DNA of 64,000 nt. Source: Simiduia aestuariiviva (GTDB lineage: Bacteria; Pseudomonadota; Gammaproteobacteria; Pseudomonadales; Cellvibrionaceae). This document shows positions 1 through 8,677 of this stretch, piece by piece (within the stretch, counting starts at the first letter, position 1; each line of letters opens with the position of its first letter). The position numbers and the translations under genes are program-made. The stretch lies in contig NZ_JACHXZ010000004.1 in NCBI RefSeq assembly GCF_014192475.1, positions 237,348-301,347 on the forward strand, given 5' to 3'. A model generated the notes under the pieces. That model was given only the letters and a program-made list of their open reading frames with translations. It was not told the DNA's origin and did not search any database.

Positions 1-704
1 TCACTGGTGCCGGCATTCGGAGTTGCTGGCGACGTAGCTTCCGCCAGTGGCATGGCCCCATCGCCGCCTTCAGAATCTATATTGGGATCTGGCTGTGGCG
101 CTTGTCGCTCGCCAGCAGCATGGGTTAAGGGCACCTCTTCCGTGGAGCTATCGGCCTCCTGCTGCGCCTCGTTGAGCGTTTCGCGGCTCGGTGCGGGGGG
201 ATTCGCTTTTGCGCCAAACAGCTTATTCAAAAGACCCGGTTGCTCGCGCTCCGCCAAGTTCGGCTCGGGCTTTAGATTGCTGAGCGCCTCGAGCACGGGG
301 GCCCACTCATTTGCGAACGACTGCTGTTTAAATAATTTGGTGGCGAGTTTCAGGTTTTTTTTACTGGCACCATCGAGGGGGAAAGCCGCCAGCGCTTTTT
401 GCAGCTCGGAAACCGCCGTGCGCTCGCGCTCACGGGTAACACTCAACTGGCGCTGGAAGTCCTCCAGCGTTTGCTCCAGCAGGGCTAACTGGCCAGGCTT
501 GCCCCAGCTTTGACGCTTGGCCTGCTGAAACACGGGATTGAGGCCCTGCGAGAGCCGCTGATCTAAAAGCGCGGCGGTGCGCGCCAGCTTCTCAATAGCG
601 CGCTGAAGGTCCGGCGCACCTTGACCGCTATTGGGGCTTCGCTCCTGCAGCAATTCGCGGTATTTTTCGCGCCAGTAGGCCGCATCTTTTACAGGGGTCG
701 TCAC
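1..704 (-). CDS. Partial hypothetical protein, N-terminal part (possible diguanylate cyclase)
   Basis: An open frame runs from a GTG at 704-702 off the left edge, with no stop for 234 codons. AAGGA lies 7 nt before the GTG. The visible part is charged and helical, with heptad-like Leu/Gln spacing in the first ~150 residues. It then becomes a low-complexity Pro/Glu/Ala/Ser linker (roughly residues 165-234), as expected between an N-terminal helical region and a C-terminal domain outside the window. No conserved catalytic motif is visible. In Pseudomonas the gene next to dsbA/cytochrome c4/engB/polA encodes a GGDEF diguanylate cyclase. That synteny is the only reason to suggest this function, so it is inference. 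The gene lies downstream of dsbA on the same strand, beyond a strong terminator. Confidence 0.6.
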   Translation of the reverse strand, partial: MTTPVKDAAYWREKYRELLQERSPNSGQGAPDLQRAIEKLARTAALLDQRLSQGLNPVFQQAKRQSWGKPGQLALLEQTLEDFQRQLSVTRERERTAVSELQKALAAFPLDGASKKNLKLATKLFKQQSFANEWAPVLEALSNLKPEPNLAEREQPGLLNKLFGAKANPPAPSRETLNEAQQEADSSTEEVPLTHAAGERQAPQPDPNIDSEGGDGAMPLAEATSPATPNAGTS

Positions 705-754
705 GGGCTGTCCTTGATTACGCTAGCGTGTATAGCAGTGTAGACAGCGCCCAC

Positions 755-781
755 AAAAAAGGGCCCGCAATGGGCCCTTTT
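755..781 (-). terminator. Rho-independent terminator after dsbA
   Basis: A 10-bp stem (AAAAGGGCCC / GGGCCCTTTT, loop of five) is followed on the minus strand by a run of T. It sits 25 nt past the dsbA stop and separates dsbA from the next minus-strand gene. Confidence 0.85.
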
Positions 782-805
782 AGGATTTTCGAAGCGAGCC
801 GTTAA

Positions 806-1444
806 TTATTTGGCGCGCTCAGCTCGAATTTTAGCCACTAGGAAGTCAGCTACATCCAACATTTCCTGCTGGCCACCGGCGGCCCGAGTAGAAATGCGAT
901 ACTTGCCATCTACCACCAGCTCGGGCGTACCCGTGATGCGGTAGCTACGAGCGCGGGCATCGGCCTGGCGAACTTTGCCAGTCACGCCGAAGGAGTTGAA
1001 TACCTTGGCAAAATTTGCGGCGTCGACACCATTGGCAACGAACAGCTCCGCAATCTCATCCTCAGACGCCAAGCGCTTTTTACGCACGTTCATGGCATCG
1101 AACAGTGGGTCATGCATGGTGTCTAGAACATTTAAGGCGGCGGCGGTGTAGAAAGCGCGAGCGTGCAACTCCATGGCTTTATTCCACATGGCGGGCGAGC
1201 GCACGAAGGCTACGTCATCAGCCTGCTTTTCCTTCCACGCTTTTACCAGCGGCTCAAAGTGAAAACAGTGGCCACAGCCATACCAAAACACTTCGGTCAC
1301 TTCGATTTTGTCGGCACTGCTGGTGCGCACGGGGTTGTCGAGCACCACATAGTGTTTGCCCTCTTCATATTTTGCCGGTGTTTGCGCGTCGGCACAGGCT
1401 ACCAGAGACACCATTAGGCCCACCAAGGCCACAAGAATTCGCAT
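806..1444 (-). CDS. dsbA: Thiol:disulfide interchange protein DsbA
   Basis: Periplasmic thioredoxin-fold oxidase that introduces disulfide bonds into exported proteins and is normally reoxidised by DsbB. The 212 residues begin with a hydrophobic signal peptide. The sequence LVAC at 14-17 fits a lipobox and ADA-Q fits signal peptidase I, so the mature form could be a lipoprotein or soluble. The catalytic motif CGHC is at residues 57-60 within WYGCGHC, and the cis-proline loop is TGTPELVV near residue 172. Length and the inserted helical domain match the DsbA family. It lies downstream of cytochrome c4 on the same strand, with a terminator between them, so it is probably transcribed from its own promoter in 1445-1570. 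Confidence 0.95.
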   Translation of the reverse strand: MRILVALVGLMVSLVACADAQTPAKYEEGKHYVVLDNPVRTSSADKIEVTEVFWYGCGHCFHFEPLVKAWKEKQADDVAFVRSPAMWNKAMELHARAFYTAAALNVLDTMHDPLFDAMNVRKKRLASEDEIAELFVANGVDAANFAKVFNSFGVTGKVRQADARARSYRITGTPELVVDGKYRISTRAAGGQQEMLDVADFLVAKIRAERAK

Positions 1445-1571
1445 AACATTTCTCCCGCGATTAAAAAGATTTGGCTGAATTATTGGGGTTTACAGGCCTG
1501 CGTGCAAGACCGCAACCGTTAAAGTGAAGTCAGCATAGGGCCAGTCAGATTAACCCCAACTGAACACCAAT

Positions 1572-1597
1572 AAAAAAGGCGACCGAGGTCGCCTTTT
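1572..1597 (-). terminator. Terminator after cytochrome c4 gene
   Basis: Inverted repeat AAAGGCGACC/GGTCGCCTTT, with a T-run on the minus strand, just past the stop of the cytochrome c4 gene. Confidence 0.85.
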
Positions 1598-1611
1598 GCG
1601 CTGTTGATTGC

Positions 1612-2262
1612 TTAGGGGTGCAGACCGGCGATGAAGTTAGCCAAAGCGCTGATTTCGGCGTCGCTCAATTGAGCTGCCACGTCGCGCATGATCTTGTTGT
1701 CGCCGTCGTTGGTGCGATTACCTGCACGGAAGTCTTTCAACTGTTTTTCGATGTAGGCCGCGTGCTGACCACCCAAGCGTGGGTAACCGGCGGGATCGTT
1801 GCCGGTACCGCCAGGGGAGTGACAACCGAGGCAGGCCGGTACGTTTGTTTCCATGTTGCCGGCGCGGTAAGTGCGCGCACCCAGCGCGAGGCTGTTGACC
1901 TTGGCGCCACTGTTGAGCTGAACCTCGGCGTCTTTCTTAGAGCCAGACAGTTGAATGGCTGCGCCATTGAAGTAGGCTGCCATATCCGCCAGGTCCTGAG
2001 CCGACATACCGTCTAACTGGCCTGCCATCTCCGGAACGGCGCGCGCGCCCGACTGAATATCCAACAACTGCTTGAGCAGGTATTTTTCACCCAAACCAGC
2101 GAGCTTTGGGAAGTTGGGTGCTGGGCTGTTGCCGTCGGCACCGTGACAGGCCGCGCAAGCGGTAGATAATGATTCGCCATTTTTGGCATCGCCCGCGAAG
2201 GCTAACTGAGACATGGCCACGAGGCCCAGCATCGCTACAACCTGCTTAATCAGCTTGTTCAT
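1612..2262 (-). CDS. Dihaem cytochrome c4
   Basis: Periplasmic two-haem electron carrier, which in related bacteria passes electrons to terminal oxidases. The 216 residues have a Sec signal peptide (about 1-23, ending AFA). Two haem-attachment motifs, CAACH (36-40) and CLGCH (144-148), lie in two tandem class I cytochrome domains. Each half has a downstream Met that could be the sixth ligand. This is the usual cytochrome c4 length and two-domain layout. It is divergent from engB, with a shared intergenic region of about 150 bp, and has its own terminator. Same neighbourhood as in Pseudomonas (dsbA, cytochrome c4, engB). Confidence 0.95.
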   Translation of the reverse strand: MNKLIKQVVAMLGLVAMSQLAFAGDAKNGESLSTACAACHGADGNSPAPNFPKLAGLGEKYLLKQLLDIQSGARAVPEMAGQLDGMSAQDLADMAAYFNGAAIQLSGSKKDAEVQLNSGAKVNSLALGARTYRAGNMETNVPACLGCHSPGGTGNDPAGYPRLGGQHAAYIEKQLKDFRAGNRTNDGDNKIMRDVAAQLSDAEISALANFIAGLHP

Positions 2263-2411
2263 GTGATTAATCCGTTATTTTGCTAGTAAGTTGAACACTG
2301 CGTTAGCCGCGCCGACACCCACGGGCTACAATCGCCACCCAAATAGCGGGCGGCCACTGGGCGGGCATTATATACTAACCGCCTGATAACACACCAATTT
2401 TACGGATTTCC

Positions 2412-3041
2412 ATGGCAGAGTTACTCAATTTCAATCTCGCGCGCTACCTGATGAGCGCACCCACTTTGGCCCAGTGCCCTCCAGAAACCGGCGTTGAAGT
2501 CTGTTTTGCCGGACGCTCCAACGCTGGGAAATCCTCCGCAATCAACACGCTGACCAACAATGGCAAGCTAGCGCGCACCAGTAAAACGCCAGGGCGCACG
2601 CAGATGATCAACTATTTTACGCTCGGCAATCCAGAACAACGGATCGTCGATTTGCCGGGCTACGGCTACGCCAAGGTGCCCCTGGCAATGAAGCGTGAAT
2701 GGGATCGCCACATGTCTGAATACCTGCAAGAACGCCAGACTTTGGCAGGCATGGTATTGATGATGGATGTACGCCACCCGTTCCAAGAATTTGACACCAC
2801 CATGATCAACTGGGCAGTGGAGGCTGAAATGCCCGTCCACATCCTGTTGACCAAGGCCGACAAACTGAAGAAAGGGCCCGCCCAGTCCACCCTTTTGGAT
2901 GTGCGCAAACATTTAACAGAAGCTAAGGCGGACGACCTAGTGAGCGCCCAGCTGTTTTCTTCCTTGAAAAAAACGGGCCTGCCGGAGCTTATCGCGGTGC
3001 TGAACCGCTGGTTTGCCGAGGGGCGCAAAGGGGAGAGCTAA
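2412..3041 (+). CDS. engB: Ribosome-biogenesis GTP-binding protein EngB (YihA/YsxC)
   Basis: Essential TRAFAC-class GTPase acting in 50S subunit assembly. The 209 residues contain G1 GRSNAGKS (34-41), a G2 threonine in KTPGRT, G3 DLPG, and G4 TKAD followed by [12 protein letters not shown] and PGRTQ are hallmark EngB sequences. Length is normal. It is convergent with hemP and polA; the space between holds repeats and a structured segment. Confidence 0.97.
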   Translation: MAELLNFNLARYLMSAPTLAQCPPETGVEVCFAGRSNAGKSSAINTLTNNGKLARTSKTPGRTQMINYFTLGNPEQRIVDLPGYGYAKVPLAMKREWDRHMSEYLQERQTLAGMVLMMDVRHPFQEFDTTMINWAVEAEMPVHILLTKADKLKKGPAQSTLLDVRKHLTEAKADDLVSAQLFSSLKKTGLPELIAVLNRWFAEGRKGES

Positions 3042-3179
3042 TAGGAATTGGCAAACGGCCCGTGATAGCCCGTTGCTGTCGCTGAGCAACTAGGTGAACC
3101 ACTAAAAAAACCAAGCGCTATCGCAGGTCAGCAATTCCCATGGGCGGGCGCATCACAGTCGTCGTGGGTGCAGCTTGGC
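3042..3179. other. Intergenic, no gene seen
   Basis: Region downstream of engB. It has no convincing open frame or terminator before the repeat array that starts at 3180. Confidence 0.5.
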
Positions 3180-3362
3180 GGCATTTGCACATCCCTGTGC
3201 GGCGCGCCGTTCTCGGGCGTCCTGCCCTACACGGCATTTGCACATCCCTGCGGTCGCGCCGCTCTCGGGCGTCCTGCCCTTCACGGCATTTGCACATCCC
3301 TGTGCGGCGCGCCGTTCTCGGGCGTCCTGCCCTTCACGGCATTTGCACATCCCTGTGCGGCA
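3180..3362. repeat. Minisatellite array 1 (52-53 bp unit)
   Basis: Three full units start at 3180, 3233 and 3285, and a fourth, truncated one at 3338. Each begins GGCATTTGCACATCCCTG and contains a GGCGCGCC-like palindrome (TCGCGCCG in the second unit) and CTCGGGCGTCCTGCCC. The array ends in TGTGCGGCATAAAAAA, which is the T-run side of a minus-strand terminator. All six frames stay open through the units, which produces spurious ORFs. A second array with the same unit and the same ending lies at 3991-4157. Confidence 0.9.
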
Positions 3363-3363
3363 T

Positions 3364-3393
3364 AAAAAACCCCGGTGCTGTGGGCTACCGGGG
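3364..3393 (-). terminator. Intrinsic terminator, minus strand
   Basis: CCCCGGT (3370-3376) pairs with ACCGGGG (3387-3393) and is followed on the minus strand by six T. It would end hemP transcripts or an RNA made from 3395-3650. Confidence 0.8.
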
Positions 3394-3394
3394 C

Positions 3395-3650
3395 TGAAAA
3401 GGCTGCACCCATGTTGGGGCTGGGGTGCAGCGCGTTGACTAGCGCTTGGGGAACCCTAGCCAACAGTGATTTGAACCTGCGAACGGCGGAAAGTTGCAAT
3501 CTTATCCTTTGCTTGCGCCCAGTGGATGGCTGAATAAGACGAGTGAAGGTCGGGAGTGGCTAAGCACGGGAGAGACGCGCCGGCTGGGCCCCGAGTGCCC
3601 GGTATGCAGTCCGCTTGGTGGGTGCAGGGGTGCTGCGGACTACATAAACG
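3395..3650 (-). ncRNA. Structured non-coding segment, candidate sRNA or long hemP 3' UTR
   Basis: About 255 bp without an ORF lie between hemP and a strong minus-strand terminator. It contains perfect or near-perfect hairpins: CTGCACCC (3403-3410) with GGGTGCAG (3423-3430), and TGCAGTCCGC (3605-3614) with GCGGACTACA (about 3635-3644), nine of ten pairs. The position between polA and engB, on the polA strand, is where enterics keep Spot 42 and Pseudomonas keeps ErsA. No primary-sequence match to either could be recognised, and no good promoter was found. Identity as an sRNA is inference. Confidence 0.35.
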
Positions 3651-3827
3651 CTACTTGGTTAAAATGAGTTTACCCGCCTTGGTCTGCCGCAAGAAATAAT
3701 CTTGCCCATCATGCTCAATCACGATCAGGCTTTGCCCCCCCAACAACTCGGCGCTGCCGATGCGAGCCTTAGCATCCACCGGCTGTCGCACCACCACAGC
3801 GCGTACGCTAGTTAAACTGGCATTCAT
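3651..3827 (-). CDS. hemP: Hemin uptake protein HemP
   Basis: A small protein of 58 residues, beginning MNASLTSVRAVV and ending with the diagnostic HemP block HDGQDYFLRQTKAGKLILTK (39-58). HemP family members are Fur-controlled, usually adjoin haem-uptake genes, and in some bacteria act as activators of haem-uptake genes. Here hemP stands alone with no receptor beside it. The start at 3827 is set by AGG directly upstream and by a Fur box 45 nt further upstream. A GAGG also lies about 9 nt from the start. Confidence 0.88.
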   Translation of the reverse strand: MNASLTSVRAVVVRQPVDAKARIGSAELLGGQSLIVIEHDGQDYFLRQTKAGKLILTK

Positions 3828-3871
3828 CCTTACACCTCGCTCGATGAGTAATTGTGCAATCAGTATGCCTT

Positions 3872-3890
3872 AATGAGAATGATTGTCAAT
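3872..3890 (-). promoter_or_regulatory. Fur box upstream of hemP
   Basis: The minus-strand sequence ATTGACAATCATTCTCATT closely resembles the 19-bp Fur consensus GATAATGATAATCATTATC, with central AATCATT identity. It lies 45 nt before the hemP start, so it is expected to repress hemP when iron is plentiful. Confidence 0.8.
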
Positions 3891-3990
3891 AGCATTTAAA
3901 GTGCTTTCAACGGCAATCTTTGTTGGCCGCGTAAACGACCCGCTTACTGGCGGGCGTGCACAAGGAAATTAGCCTTTCCTACTGGGGGCA

Positions 3991-4157
3991 GGCGCGCCGT
4001 TCCCGGGCGTCCTGCCCTCCGCGGCATTTGCACATCCCTGTGCGGGCGCGCCGTTCTCGGGCGTCCTGCCCTCCGCGGCATTTGCACATCCTTGTGCGGG
4101 CGCGCCGCTCTCGGGCGTCCTGCCCTTCACGGCATTTGCACATCCTTGTGCGGCATA
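3991..4157. repeat. Minisatellite array 2 (54 bp unit)
   Basis: Same family as the array at 3180-3362. It has a partial unit at 3991, two full units starting at 4023 and 4077 (54 bp each, one extra base in GTGCGGGCGCGCC), and a truncated unit at 4131. Like array 1, it ends in TGTGCGGCATAAAAAA and runs straight into the T-tract of a minus-strand terminator, here that of polA. Bases 3891-3990 between the hemP promoter and the array hold nothing recognisable. Confidence 0.9.
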
Positions 4158-4184
4158 AAAAAACCCCGCGTTTTGGGCGGGGTT
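4157..4184 (-). terminator. polA terminator
   Basis: An 8-bp stem, AACCCCGC (4162-4169) with GCGGGGTT (4177-4184), is followed by seven T on the minus strand, about 100 nt after the polA stop. Confidence 0.85.
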
Positions 4185-4284
4185 CAAGATTCAAACAATC
4201 AATGGAATCCAAGGGAGAGCAAAACATCACATGGTACTGATAGTTATGACTCGCTCGGTTTTCGAAAGTTCAAAATAAATGCGG

Positions 4285-7026
4285 TTAGTGCGCTTCATCC
4301 CAATTATTGCCAACGCCGGCCTCAACCAATAGCGGCACTTTCAGATCGGCAGCGGCCGCCATGCGCTCGCACAACGCGGTTTGCAAGGCAGCGACATCAG
4401 CTTCTGCGACCTCCAGTACCAACTCATCGTGCACCTGCATAATGATGCGCGCATCGGGGGCGCCCTCAGCATTTAGCCAATGGTGAACATCAATCATGGC
4501 GCGCTTGATGATATCCGCAGCGGTGCCTTGCATCGGGGCGTTAATGGCAGTGCGCTCAGCGGCTTGTTGGCGCATTTTGTTGCGGTCGTTGATTTCGGGT
4601 AGGTACAGGCGACGGCCAAACAGCGTTTCCACATAGCCCTGCTCATGGGCCAACCTGCGGGTATCGTCCATGTAGCGGGCAACCCCCGGGTAGCGCTCGA
4701 AGTAGGTGTCGATATATTGCTGTGCTTCGTGGCGACCGATGTGCAACTGTTTAGCCAAACCAAAGGCTGACATGCCGTAGATCAAGCCAAAGTTAATGGC
4801 CTTGGCACTGCGGCGCATGTCGCTCGTGACATCCTCCAACGACACGCCAAAGACTTCCGCGGCGGTGGCCTTGTGCACGTCCAAGCCTTGACTGAAGGCA
4901 TCCAATAAGCCTTTGTCTTCAGACAGGTGGGCCATGATGCGGAGCTCAATTTGCGAATAGTCCGCCGCCATCAGCAGATAACCCTCCGGCGCCACAAACG
5001 CTTGGCGAATACGTCGACCCTCTTCAGTCCTAATGGGGATGTTCTGGAGATTTGGGTCCGACGAAGATAGGCGCCCAGTGGCCGTTACCGCCTGATGGTA
5101 GGAGGTGTGAATGCGCCCCGTACGCGGGTTGATCATTTGCGGCAGCTTGTCGGTGTAAGTGCTTTTTAACTTGGACAAACCGCGGTATTCCATCAGGATT
5201 TTTGGCAGCGGGTAGTCCAACGCCAACTCTTGCAGCACCTCCTCAGCGGTGGAGGGCGCGCCCTTGGGCGTTTTTTTCAGCACGGGCAGATTCAACTTCT
5301 CAAACAATATGGCGCCGAGCTGCTTGGGGGACGACAAGTTAAAGGGCTCACCGGCAATCTCAAACGCTTCTCGCTCCAGCTCCACCAAGCGATTGCCCAG
5401 CTCCACGCTCTGCTCTCCCAACCGCTTGGCATCCACTAGAGCCCCGGTGCGCTCGACGGCAGACAACACCGGCACCAAAGGCATTTCAATCGTTTCGAAC
5501 ACCTGCTGCAGGCTAGACTCAGCGGCTACCTGCGGTGCCAATTGGCGGTGCAGTCGCAGGGTGATGTCGGCATCTTCGGCGGCATAGGGTGCCGCCTGCT
5601 CCAGCGCAATTTGATTGAAGGTGAGCTGCTTAGCGCCCTTACCCGCGATCTCTTCAAACTTTACCGTGCTTTCGTTTAGATAGAGGTTGGCGAGGCTGTC
5701 CATGTCATGGCGGGTCGCAGTGGCGTTTAGCACGTAGGACTCGAGCATTGTGTCGAAAGCAATGCCGCCCATGGCAATGCCATAGTTGGCCAAGACGCTG
5801 GCGTCGTACTTTAAGTTTTGTCCCACTTTGGCTGGGGTTTGGGCCTCTAGCAGCGGTTTAAGCTGGGCCAACACCCAGTCGCGTTCGAGTTGTTGGGGCG
5901 CCTCCATATAGTCGTGAGCCACAGGCACATAGGCGGCCTTGCCCGGCTCAACGGCGAAAGACACACCGACAATCTCCGCCTGCATGTAATCCAAGCTGGT
6001 GGTTTCCGTATCGAAGGCAAACAGAGGCGCTGCTTCTAGCTTGGCCAACCAACGCTCAAAGTCGGCCCGCGTGAGCAGGGTTTCGTACTCGCGCTCAACC
6101 GGCGCACTAACAGGCGCAGCACCGCCTGCGTCGGGCTGAGCGGACGCTGAAACGCCATCCGATTGCAGCTCTGCGACCCACGTTTTGAACTCTAGCTCTT
6201 CGAACAATGCCAACAATCGCGCGGGGTCTGGTGAGCCATTGGCCAGCTCGGTGAGCTTTTGAGGCAAATCCACGTCCAGCTTAATGGTGGCTAGCTCGTA
6301 GGAGAGGTAGGCCTTGTCTTTGTGCTCCTCCAACTTGGCGGCCATGGTTTTTGCACCGCGAAAAGACAGGTCAGCCACCTTAGCGAGGTTCGCGTAAATA
6401 CTGTCTAGCCCGCCCAAACCCTGCAGCAGCGCCAAGGCTGTCTTCTCACCCACGCCCGGCACACCGGGAATGTTGTCCACCTTATCGCCCATAAGCGCCA
6501 AATAATCGATGATCAGCGAGGGCGGCAGACCAAATTTTTCCTCAACACCTGCGGGGTCCATGACGGTGTTGGTCATGGTGTTAACCAGGGTGACGTGATC
6601 GTTCACCAACTGCGCCATGTCTTTGTCACCCGTCGATACCACGACCGGCAGCCCAGCGGCCTCAGCTTGGGCGCAATAGGTACCGATAACGTCGTCGGCC
6701 TCTACGCCTTCAATGACTAACAACGGCAAACCCATGGCCTCGACGATATCGTGAATGGGTTGCACCTGTGGGCGCAAATCATCGGGCATGGGCGGGCGCT
6801 GAGCCTTGTAGTCGGCGTAGAGATCATCGCGAAAGGTTTTACCCTTGGCATCAAAGATCACCACGATGGGGCTTTGGGCATAGTCCTTCTGCAATCGGCG
6901 AATCATATTGATGACGCCTTTCACTGCGCCCGTGGGATTGCCCTTGCTATTGGTTAAGGGTGGCAAGGCGTGAAAGGCGCGATAGAGATAGGAGGAACCG
7001 TCGACGAGGACAACCGGGGTAGACAT
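4285..7026 (-). CDS. polA: DNA polymerase I
   Basis: Repair and Okazaki-fragment polymerase of 913 residues. The N-terminal 5' nuclease begins [20 protein letters not shown]. The 3'-5' exonuclease domain shows the [10 protein letters not shown] motif. The family A polymerase domain has motif A ([12 protein letters not shown]), motif B ([19 protein letters not shown]) and motif C ([10 protein letters not shown]). The ATG at 7026 ([12 protein letters not shown]) is preferred over the in-frame codon 10 residues upstream because it aligns with the family N-terminus and has GGAT upstream. It ends at a strong terminator. Confidence 0.98.
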   Translation of the reverse strand: MSTPVVLVDGSSYLYRAFHALPPLTNSKGNPTGAVKGVINMIRRLQKDYAQSPIVVIFDAKGKTFRDDLYADYKAQRPPMPDDLRPQVQPIHDIVEAMGLPLLVIEGVEADDVIGTYCAQAEAAGLPVVVSTGDKDMAQLVNDHVTLVNTMTNTVMDPAGVEEKFGLPPSLIIDYLALMGDKVDNIPGVPGVGEKTALALLQGLGGLDSIYANLAKVADLSFRGAKTMAAKLEEHKDKAYLSYELATIKLDVDLPQKLTELANGSPDPARLLALFEELEFKTWVAELQSDGVSASAQPDAGGAAPVSAPVEREYETLLTRADFERWLAKLEAAPLFAFDTETTSLDYMQAEIVGVSFAVEPGKAAYVPVAHDYMEAPQQLERDWVLAQLKPLLEAQTPAKVGQNLKYDASVLANYGIAMGGIAFDTMLESYVLNATATRHDMDSLANLYLNESTVKFEEIAGKGAKQLTFNQIALEQAAPYAAEDADITLRLHRQLAPQVAAESSLQQVFETIEMPLVPVLSAVERTGALVDAKRLGEQSVELGNRLVELEREAFEIAGEPFNLSSPKQLGAILFEKLNLPVLKKTPKGAPSTAEEVLQELALDYPLPKILMEYRGLSKLKSTYTDKLPQMINPRTGRIHTSYHQAVTATGRLSSSDPNLQNIPIRTEEGRRIRQAFVAPEGYLLMAADYSQIELRIMAHLSEDKGLLDAFSQGLDVHKATAAEVFGVSLEDVTSDMRRSAKAINFGLIYGMSAFGLAKQLHIGRHEAQQYIDTYFERYPGVARYMDDTRRLAHEQGYVETLFGRRLYLPEINDRNKMRQQAAERTAINAPMQGTAADIIKRAMIDVHHWLNAEGAPDARIIMQVHDELVLEVAEADVAALQTALCERMAAAADLKVPLLVEAGVGNNWDEAH

Positions 7027-7367
7027 AGCAGATCCGTTGTTTAAACAAAGGCGCAAGGATACACCAAATGCCCCCTCACTGGCCGCGCTAGCTCACTGCC
7101 GCAGACTGGTACGCAAGTGTTACCGATGTGTTACCCATAAAAATGCGATCGAAAAACGTACAATTCACGCGAATCGCAATGAAAATCTACGGTTAGCGCA
7201 CATTTTTAATGTCGAACTGTCATATTTCTGAAAAAAAGATAGCCTAATCTTTAGCCAATTGTTACCATGCGTAACAATTGAAAGGCGACTACCGCCTACA
7301 ACTGATTTTTAGTGGTATCGACAACCAAGGTCGGTAACACCTCAACCCCTTAACGGAGGGCCGCACC
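7027..7367. promoter_or_regulatory. Divergent intergenic region with a perfect palindrome
   Basis: An AT-rich 340-bp region between polA and the small secreted-protein gene. It holds a perfect inverted repeat with 10-bp arms at 7256-7280 (CAATTGTTAC, spacer CATGC, GTAACAATTG). There are also extra TGTTAC half-site-like words near 7127-7145 and a GGTAACAC near 7333. This looks like an operator for an unknown dimeric regulator. No ORF is present. Confidence 0.5.
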
Positions 7368-7622
7368 ATGAAAAAGCTTGGTTTTCTGTTGTTAGCATTA
7401 ACGACTCAGGCCGCCTTGGCGGCGCCGCAACCCAATGTATCTGCCGCCGTGGCAGTGACAGGAGCGAACGCCAGCTGGACTGCCGAAGCCGTAGAAAGCA
7501 ATGCCAATACAACGCAATTGAAAGAACTGGACAGCGCCACAATCAATCTTGGCAACCTGATCAACGCCGATCTGGACGAGAAGATTGCCCAGCGTTTGCG
7601 CGAACAGGCCGAGGCCAAGTAG
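7368..7622 (+). CDS. Small secreted protein of unknown function
   Basis: 84 residues with a clear Sec signal peptide (MKKLGFLLLALTTQAALA, cleavage after about residue 18). The mature part is short, Ala/Asn-rich and then helical, ending DEKIAQRLREQAEAK. A strong GGAGG lies 11 nt before the ATG and a terminator follows at 7708, so it is a monocistronic gene. There is no cysteine or known domain. It is not recognised. Position beside the zinc-uptake genes may be coincidental. Confidence 0.75.
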   Translation: MKKLGFLLLALTTQAALAAPQPNVSAAVAVTGANASWTAEAVESNANTTQLKELDSATINLGNLINADLDEKIAQRLREQAEAK

Positions 7623-7707
7623 CACCAGATTCCGCCCCCTTGGGCAGCCCACCGGAGCATCCGGTTTCGCTAGTTTTGATATCGCACGTGTTATACATCG
7701 CTGATGT

Positions 7708-7736
7708 GGCCGGTGGCGCAAGCCCCGGCCTTTTTT
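7708..7736 (+). terminator. Terminator of the small secreted-protein gene
   Basis: GGCCGG (7708-7713) pairs with CCGGCC (7725-7730), followed by six T on the plus strand. Confidence 0.8.
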
Positions 7737-7747
7737 GTGGGCGCTAG

Positions 7748-8617
7748 TTACGCCGGTGCAAGGCAGTCCTGCAGACCACTGGCCAACTGTTCGAGTAGCC
7801 GCTCGTAACGCTGTGGCGCAGGGCCCACGCCGGCACCCATGGGGTCGAGTACCACCTGCCGCAAACCCAGCTGCCGAGCCAGTTGCTGACTGTTGTGACT
7901 GTCATAGAAGGACTCTGTCACTAAACATTTAGCCCCAGCTGCTTGCTGTTGGAGCGCCATGAGGTGGCGAGCGCCCGGCTTTTGCTCCGGCGTCAGCGCC
8001 ACCCACGCCAACTGTCGAAGTCCAAAGCGCTGGTTAAAGTGCCCATAGGCTGGGTGGTGGGCGATGAACGCCATTTCCCCGAGCGGCGACAACTGCTGTG
8101 CCAACCGCTCCGTCAGTGCGCTAAGGCGGGCGAGCGTTTGATCGCGCCGCACAGCAATGGCCGCGGCCTGATCGGGCGCCGCCAATATCAATTGCGCAGC
8201 CAACCAACGGATAATCAGCACGGCATTGTCAGGGTTTAGCCAAAGGTGTGGATCGCGGTCGCCATGGGCGTGATCGCTGTGCGCGTCTTGGTGCGGCCAT
8301 TGCAACCCAGGTAATTGCATTACGGGTTGCGCAGCTGGGTGTTGGCGCAGCGGTTTTTCTAAAAAAGGCTCCAGTATAGGCCCCACCCAAAGCACCAGAT
8401 CCGCCGACTGCAGCGCGCGCAAATCTGAGGCGCGCAGCGCGTAATGGTGGGGTGAGCGATTGGCCGGCAGCACCACTTGCAGCTGATCTTCGGGCCCCAA
8501 AAGGGGCTCCGCCAGCATCGCAAGCGGCTCGATGGACACCACCAATCTAGCTGCTTGTACACCACTTACACCGAGCGACACCCCTAGTGCTAAACACCAT
8601 ACCCAATAGCGATGCAT
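7748..8617 (-). CDS. znuA: Zinc ABC transporter substrate-binding protein ZnuA
   Basis: Periplasmic zinc-binding component of the ZnuABC importer (cluster 9 family). The 289 residues start with a signal peptide (cleavage near VQAA). The family's His-rich loop is HQDAHSDHAHGDRDPHLWLNP-like, around residues 110-130. Candidate metal ligands are SPHHY, DPHLW, HHPAYGHF and the later TESFYDS. It is transcribed away from zur, with a Zur operator between the two genes, so expression should rise when zinc is scarce. Confidence 0.95.
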   Translation of the reverse strand: MHRYWVWCLALGVSLGVSGVQAARLVVSIEPLAMLAEPLLGPEDQLQVVLPANRSPHHYALRASDLRALQSADLVLWVGPILEPFLEKPLRQHPAAQPVMQLPGLQWPHQDAHSDHAHGDRDPHLWLNPDNAVLIIRWLAAQLILAAPDQAAAIAVRRDQTLARLSALTERLAQQLSPLGEMAFIAHHPAYGHFNQRFGLRQLAWVALTPEQKPGARHLMALQQQAAGAKCLVTESFYDSHNSQQLARQLGLRQVVLDPMGAGVGPAPQRYERLLEQLASGLQDCLAPA

Positions 8618-8635
8618 ACCCGCACTACCCCTAAA

Positions 8636-8652
8636 ATGTTATATGATAACAT
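8636..8652. promoter_or_regulatory. Zur operator
   Basis: Palindrome ATGTTAT-ATG-ATAACAT, close to the proteobacterial Zur box core GTTATAnnATAAC. It sits between the divergent znuA and zur genes and probably represses both under zinc sufficiency. Its position argues against a zur start upstream of 8678, because the operator would then lie inside the coding region. Confidence 0.8.
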
Positions 8653-8677
8653 ATCATTTTCCCATATCAGCACGCCC

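Noticed and set aside
3140-4240. Several overlapping ORFs of 65-94 codons on both strands
   Set aside because: They lie in the minisatellite arrays, where all frames are open because the unit lacks stops. No ribosome-binding sites or family features.
8612-8677. Longer zur start at 8612
   Set aside because: The extension spans the Zur operator and overlaps znuA's start; family alignment begins at 8678.
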